The notes below the pieces were generated by a model that was given only the letters and a program-made list of their open reading frames with translations, had not been told where the DNA came from and did no database searches. From PFJX01 sp964646585 (GTDB lineage Bacteria > Pseudomonadota > Gammaproteobacteria > Burkholderiales > Thiobacillaceae), in assembly GCA_964646585.1 (NCBI GenBank), contig CAZYEY010000156.1:1-7744 (forward strand): a stretch of DNA of 7,744 nt. The letters run 5' to 3'. Positions 6,682 to 7,744 of this stretch are shown here, in pieces; positions within the stretch are counted from its first letter, which is position 1; the number at the start of each line of letters is the position of its first letter. A program made the translations under genes and the position numbers.

Positions 6682-7075
6682 AGGCCGACTCCGGGGTGAT
6701 GTTGAAGATGCCGGCCTGGCCACCGGCCACCGTTTTTTCCAGCAAGGCCGCCATGCCCTGATCCCGGTAGGTCAGGGCCTTGAGCAGCATGGGCAGGTTG
6801 ACGCCGGCGATGGCCTCCACCTGACGGTTGTTGAGGAGCTTGCAGACGGTGTTGCAGGGGGTGGCGCCGTAGACATCGGTGAGGATCAGCACGCCGTCGC
6901 CCCGATCCACCTCGTCCAGTCGGGCCTGGGCCCGGGCCAGCATCTCCGCCGGCTCCCGGCAGGATGACAGGTCCAAGTTTTCCAGGGCCTCCGGGCGGGT
7001 GCCTAGCACATAGGTGGCACACTGGATGAGGCTGTCGCCCAGATTGCCATGGGCGACGATGAGCAGGGCGATCAT
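6674..7075 (-). CDS. PTS EIIA component of the mannose/fructose family (EIIA-Man type)
   Basis: A 133-aa single-domain protein expected to accept phosphate from HPr on H9 (IALLIVAHGNLGDSL, matching H10 of E. coli ManX). The second family signature is VLILTDVYGATPCNTVCKLL (62-81), with D67 matching the conserved aspartate near the active site. E. coli ManX carries a IIB domain after IIA, but here only IIA is present, and no IIB, IIC or IID gene follows. Similar isolated EIIA-HPr-EI sets are known in many betaproteobacteria and are thought to sense PEP or carbon status. The ATG at 7075 gives a normal N-terminus; it has no clear Shine-Dalgarno. A TTG at 7102 would add nine hydrophobic residues (TLSFFVST) and also lacks one. 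It is the first gene of the operon, transcribed from the divergent region to its right. Confidence 0.92.
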   Translation of the reverse strand: MIALLIVAHGNLGDSLIQCATYVLGTRPEALENLDLSSCREPAEMLARAQARLDEVDRGDGVLILTDVYGATPCNTVCKLLNNRQVEAIAGVNLPMLLKALTYRDQGMAALLEKTVAGGQAGIFNITPESACG

Positions 7076-7129
7076 GGTGGAAACGAAAAAAGAGAGGGTC
7101 AAATTTTACGCCCAGGATCGCGATTACGA

Positions 7130-7144
7130 TGTTGCCTCGCAACA
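7130..7144. repeat. Short perfect inverted repeat in the divergent promoter region
   Basis: TGTTGC (7130-7135) and GCAACA (7139-7144) are perfect reverse complements around a CTC centre. The site lies 55 bases before the EIIA start and about 33 bases upstream of the -35 of the rightward promoter. It could be a regulator-binding site or a chance hairpin. On the minus strand an isolated TAAAAT (7108-7103) could be the -10 of the PTS operon, but no matching -35 was found. Confidence 0.25.
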
Positions 7145-7176
7145 ATTCCCTATCCCTTTGATGGAAAAGGTTGAAT

Positions 7177-7206
7177 TTGAGCCAGGCCCGGCCTGAACGC
7201 TAGAAT
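7177..7206 (+). promoter_or_regulatory. Candidate sigma-70 promoter for the DUF3683-type oxidoreductase gene
   Basis: TTGAGC (7177-7182) and TAGAAT (7201-7206) are separated by 18 bases, each close to the sigma-70 consensus. Transcription would start near 7213, leaving a leader of about 30 bases before the ATG at 7243. The leader is pyrimidine-rich. Confidence 0.55.
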
Positions 7207-7242
7207 CCCCCTCTTTTCCCACCCCATCCGGGAACGTTGTCC

Positions 7243-7744
7243 ATGACCGCCGAGCGCATCCGCGAGATTCCCTACAACTACACCTCCTTTTCCGACCGGG
7301 AGATCGTCATCCGCCTGCTGGGCGGCGAGGGGTGGCAGCTGGTGGAGGAACTGCGCGCCGAACGCCGCACCGGCCGCTCCGCCCGCATGCTGTTCGAGGT
7401 GCTGGGGGATATCTGGGTGGTGACCCGCAATCCCTACCTGGAAGACGACCTGCTCTCCAATCCCCGGCGCCGGGAACTGCTGATCCAGGCCCTTCGCCAC
7501 CGTTTGAGCGAGATCGAGAAGCGGCGCCAGGGCAATGCTCGGGTAGGCAGGCTGTTGGCGCTGGCGCACCAGGCCGTGGAACGCTTCGCCGCCGGTTTCG
7601 GCGAAACCGAGCGCCTGCGCCGGGACCTCCTGGGCCGACTGCTGCCCCACACCCGCAAGGACAACATCGCTTTCGACGGCATGGCCCGGGTCAGCCACGT
7701 CACCGACGCCACCGACTGGCGGGTGGAGTACCCCTTCGTCGTGC
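7243..7744 (+). CDS. N-terminal part of a DUF3683-type FAD/FMN-binding oxidoreductase (partial, runs off the window)
   Basis: An open frame runs from the ATG at 7243 to the window edge, 167 codons with no stop. The start REIPYNYTSFSDREIVIRLL, followed by ELRAERRTGRSARMLFEVLGDIWVV and NPYLEDDLL, matches my recollection of the N-terminus of large (about 1,200-1,300 aa) betaproteobacterial proteins annotated as DUF3683 plus an FAD-linked (D-lactate dehydrogenase-like) domain and an Fe-S domain. Only the N-terminal DUF3683 region is in view here; the flavin and Fe-S parts would lie outside. The substrate is not predictable from this piece. No signal peptide or membrane segment is seen. A weak GGGAA lies 8-9 bases before the ATG, and a sigma-70-like promoter precedes it. 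The gene is divergent from the PTS operon. Confidence 0.72.
   Translation, partial: MTAERIREIPYNYTSFSDREIVIRLLGGEGWQLVEELRAERRTGRSARMLFEVLGDIWVVTRNPYLEDDLLSNPRRRELLIQALRHRLSEIEKRRQGNARVGRLLALAHQAVERFAAGFGETERLRRDLLGRLLPHTRKDNIAFDGMARVSHVTDATDWRVEYPFVV

Noticed and set aside
6682..6723. Extended HPr N-terminus starting at 6723
   Set aside because: It would add 14 residues rich in Pro, Ser and Arg and lengthen the overlap with the EIIA gene. The GTG at 6681 gives the canonical 89-aa HPr with the active histidine at position 15.
4781..6967. A 728-codon open frame on the plus strand, antisense to the PTS genes
   Set aside because: It lies opposite ptsI and ptsH, which have complete catalytic motifs. 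Its product is a low-complexity Gly/His/Gln-rich chain without any recognisable domain, as expected for the shadow frame of a GC-rich gene.
1..7744. CRISPR arrays, tRNA or rRNA genes, prophage or toxin-antitoxin genes
   Set aside because: No repeated spacer-like units, no tRNA-like cloverleaf or rRNA sequence and no such protein motifs were noticed. All longer stretches are explained by the genes listed.

Overview
The window is GC-rich with dense, short-spaced genes. Its gene content suggests a motile betaproteobacterium, perhaps of the Rhodocyclales type. The pointers are a stripped-down PTS (EIIA-Man, HPr and EI without sugar permease components), a DUF3683-type FAD/Fe-S oxidoreductase start, and chemotaxis and flagellar-control genes. 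The taxonomic placement is inference from gene content and style, not a database match.

Left part (1-3253, + strand): the last 14 codons of an upstream gene, possibly cheD, are followed by a complete cheB and then, after a 91-base gap, by a two-gene unit. That unit encodes a 102-aa STAS anti-sigma-factor antagonist and a 569-aa protein that joins a receiver, a PP2C/SpoIIE-type phosphatase and a GHKL (anti-sigma-kinase-like) ATPase. The pair has the architecture and gene order of HsbA and HsbR of Pseudomonas aeruginosa, the partner switch that controls FlgM/sigma-28 and a diguanylate cyclase. The gap before it contains a perfect GCCGATAA, the -10 element of sigma-28 (FliA) promoters, with a TAAA upstream at nearly ideal spacing.

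Middle part (3254-4690): convergent with the hsbR-like gene is a diguanylate cyclase with two receiver domains, the first degenerate and the second intact, followed by GGDEF. It has a GGEEF active site and an intact RxxD inhibitory site. It is the natural candidate for the HsbD-like output of the switch. The 48-base gap between the converging genes holds small inverted repeats.

Right part (4691-7075, - strand): a tightly overlapping operon is transcribed leftward: EIIA of the mannose family, then HPr (GTG start), then Enzyme I. All phosphorylatable histidines are present, as is the HPr Ser46 site. No IIB or IIC gene is seen, so this looks like a regulatory phosphorelay. The diguanylate cyclase lies directly downstream on the same strand, 93 bases after the Enzyme I stop.

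Right edge (7076-7744): a 167-base divergent region with an inverted repeat and a good sigma-70-like promoter leads into the first 167 codons of a gene resembling the large DUF3683 FAD/FMN oxidoreductases.

The most interesting idea is a possible feedback circuit: a sigma-28 promoter driving the HsbA-like protein, whose relative in Pseudomonas binds the sigma-28 antagonist FlgM. No gene in the window is entirely unlike known families.
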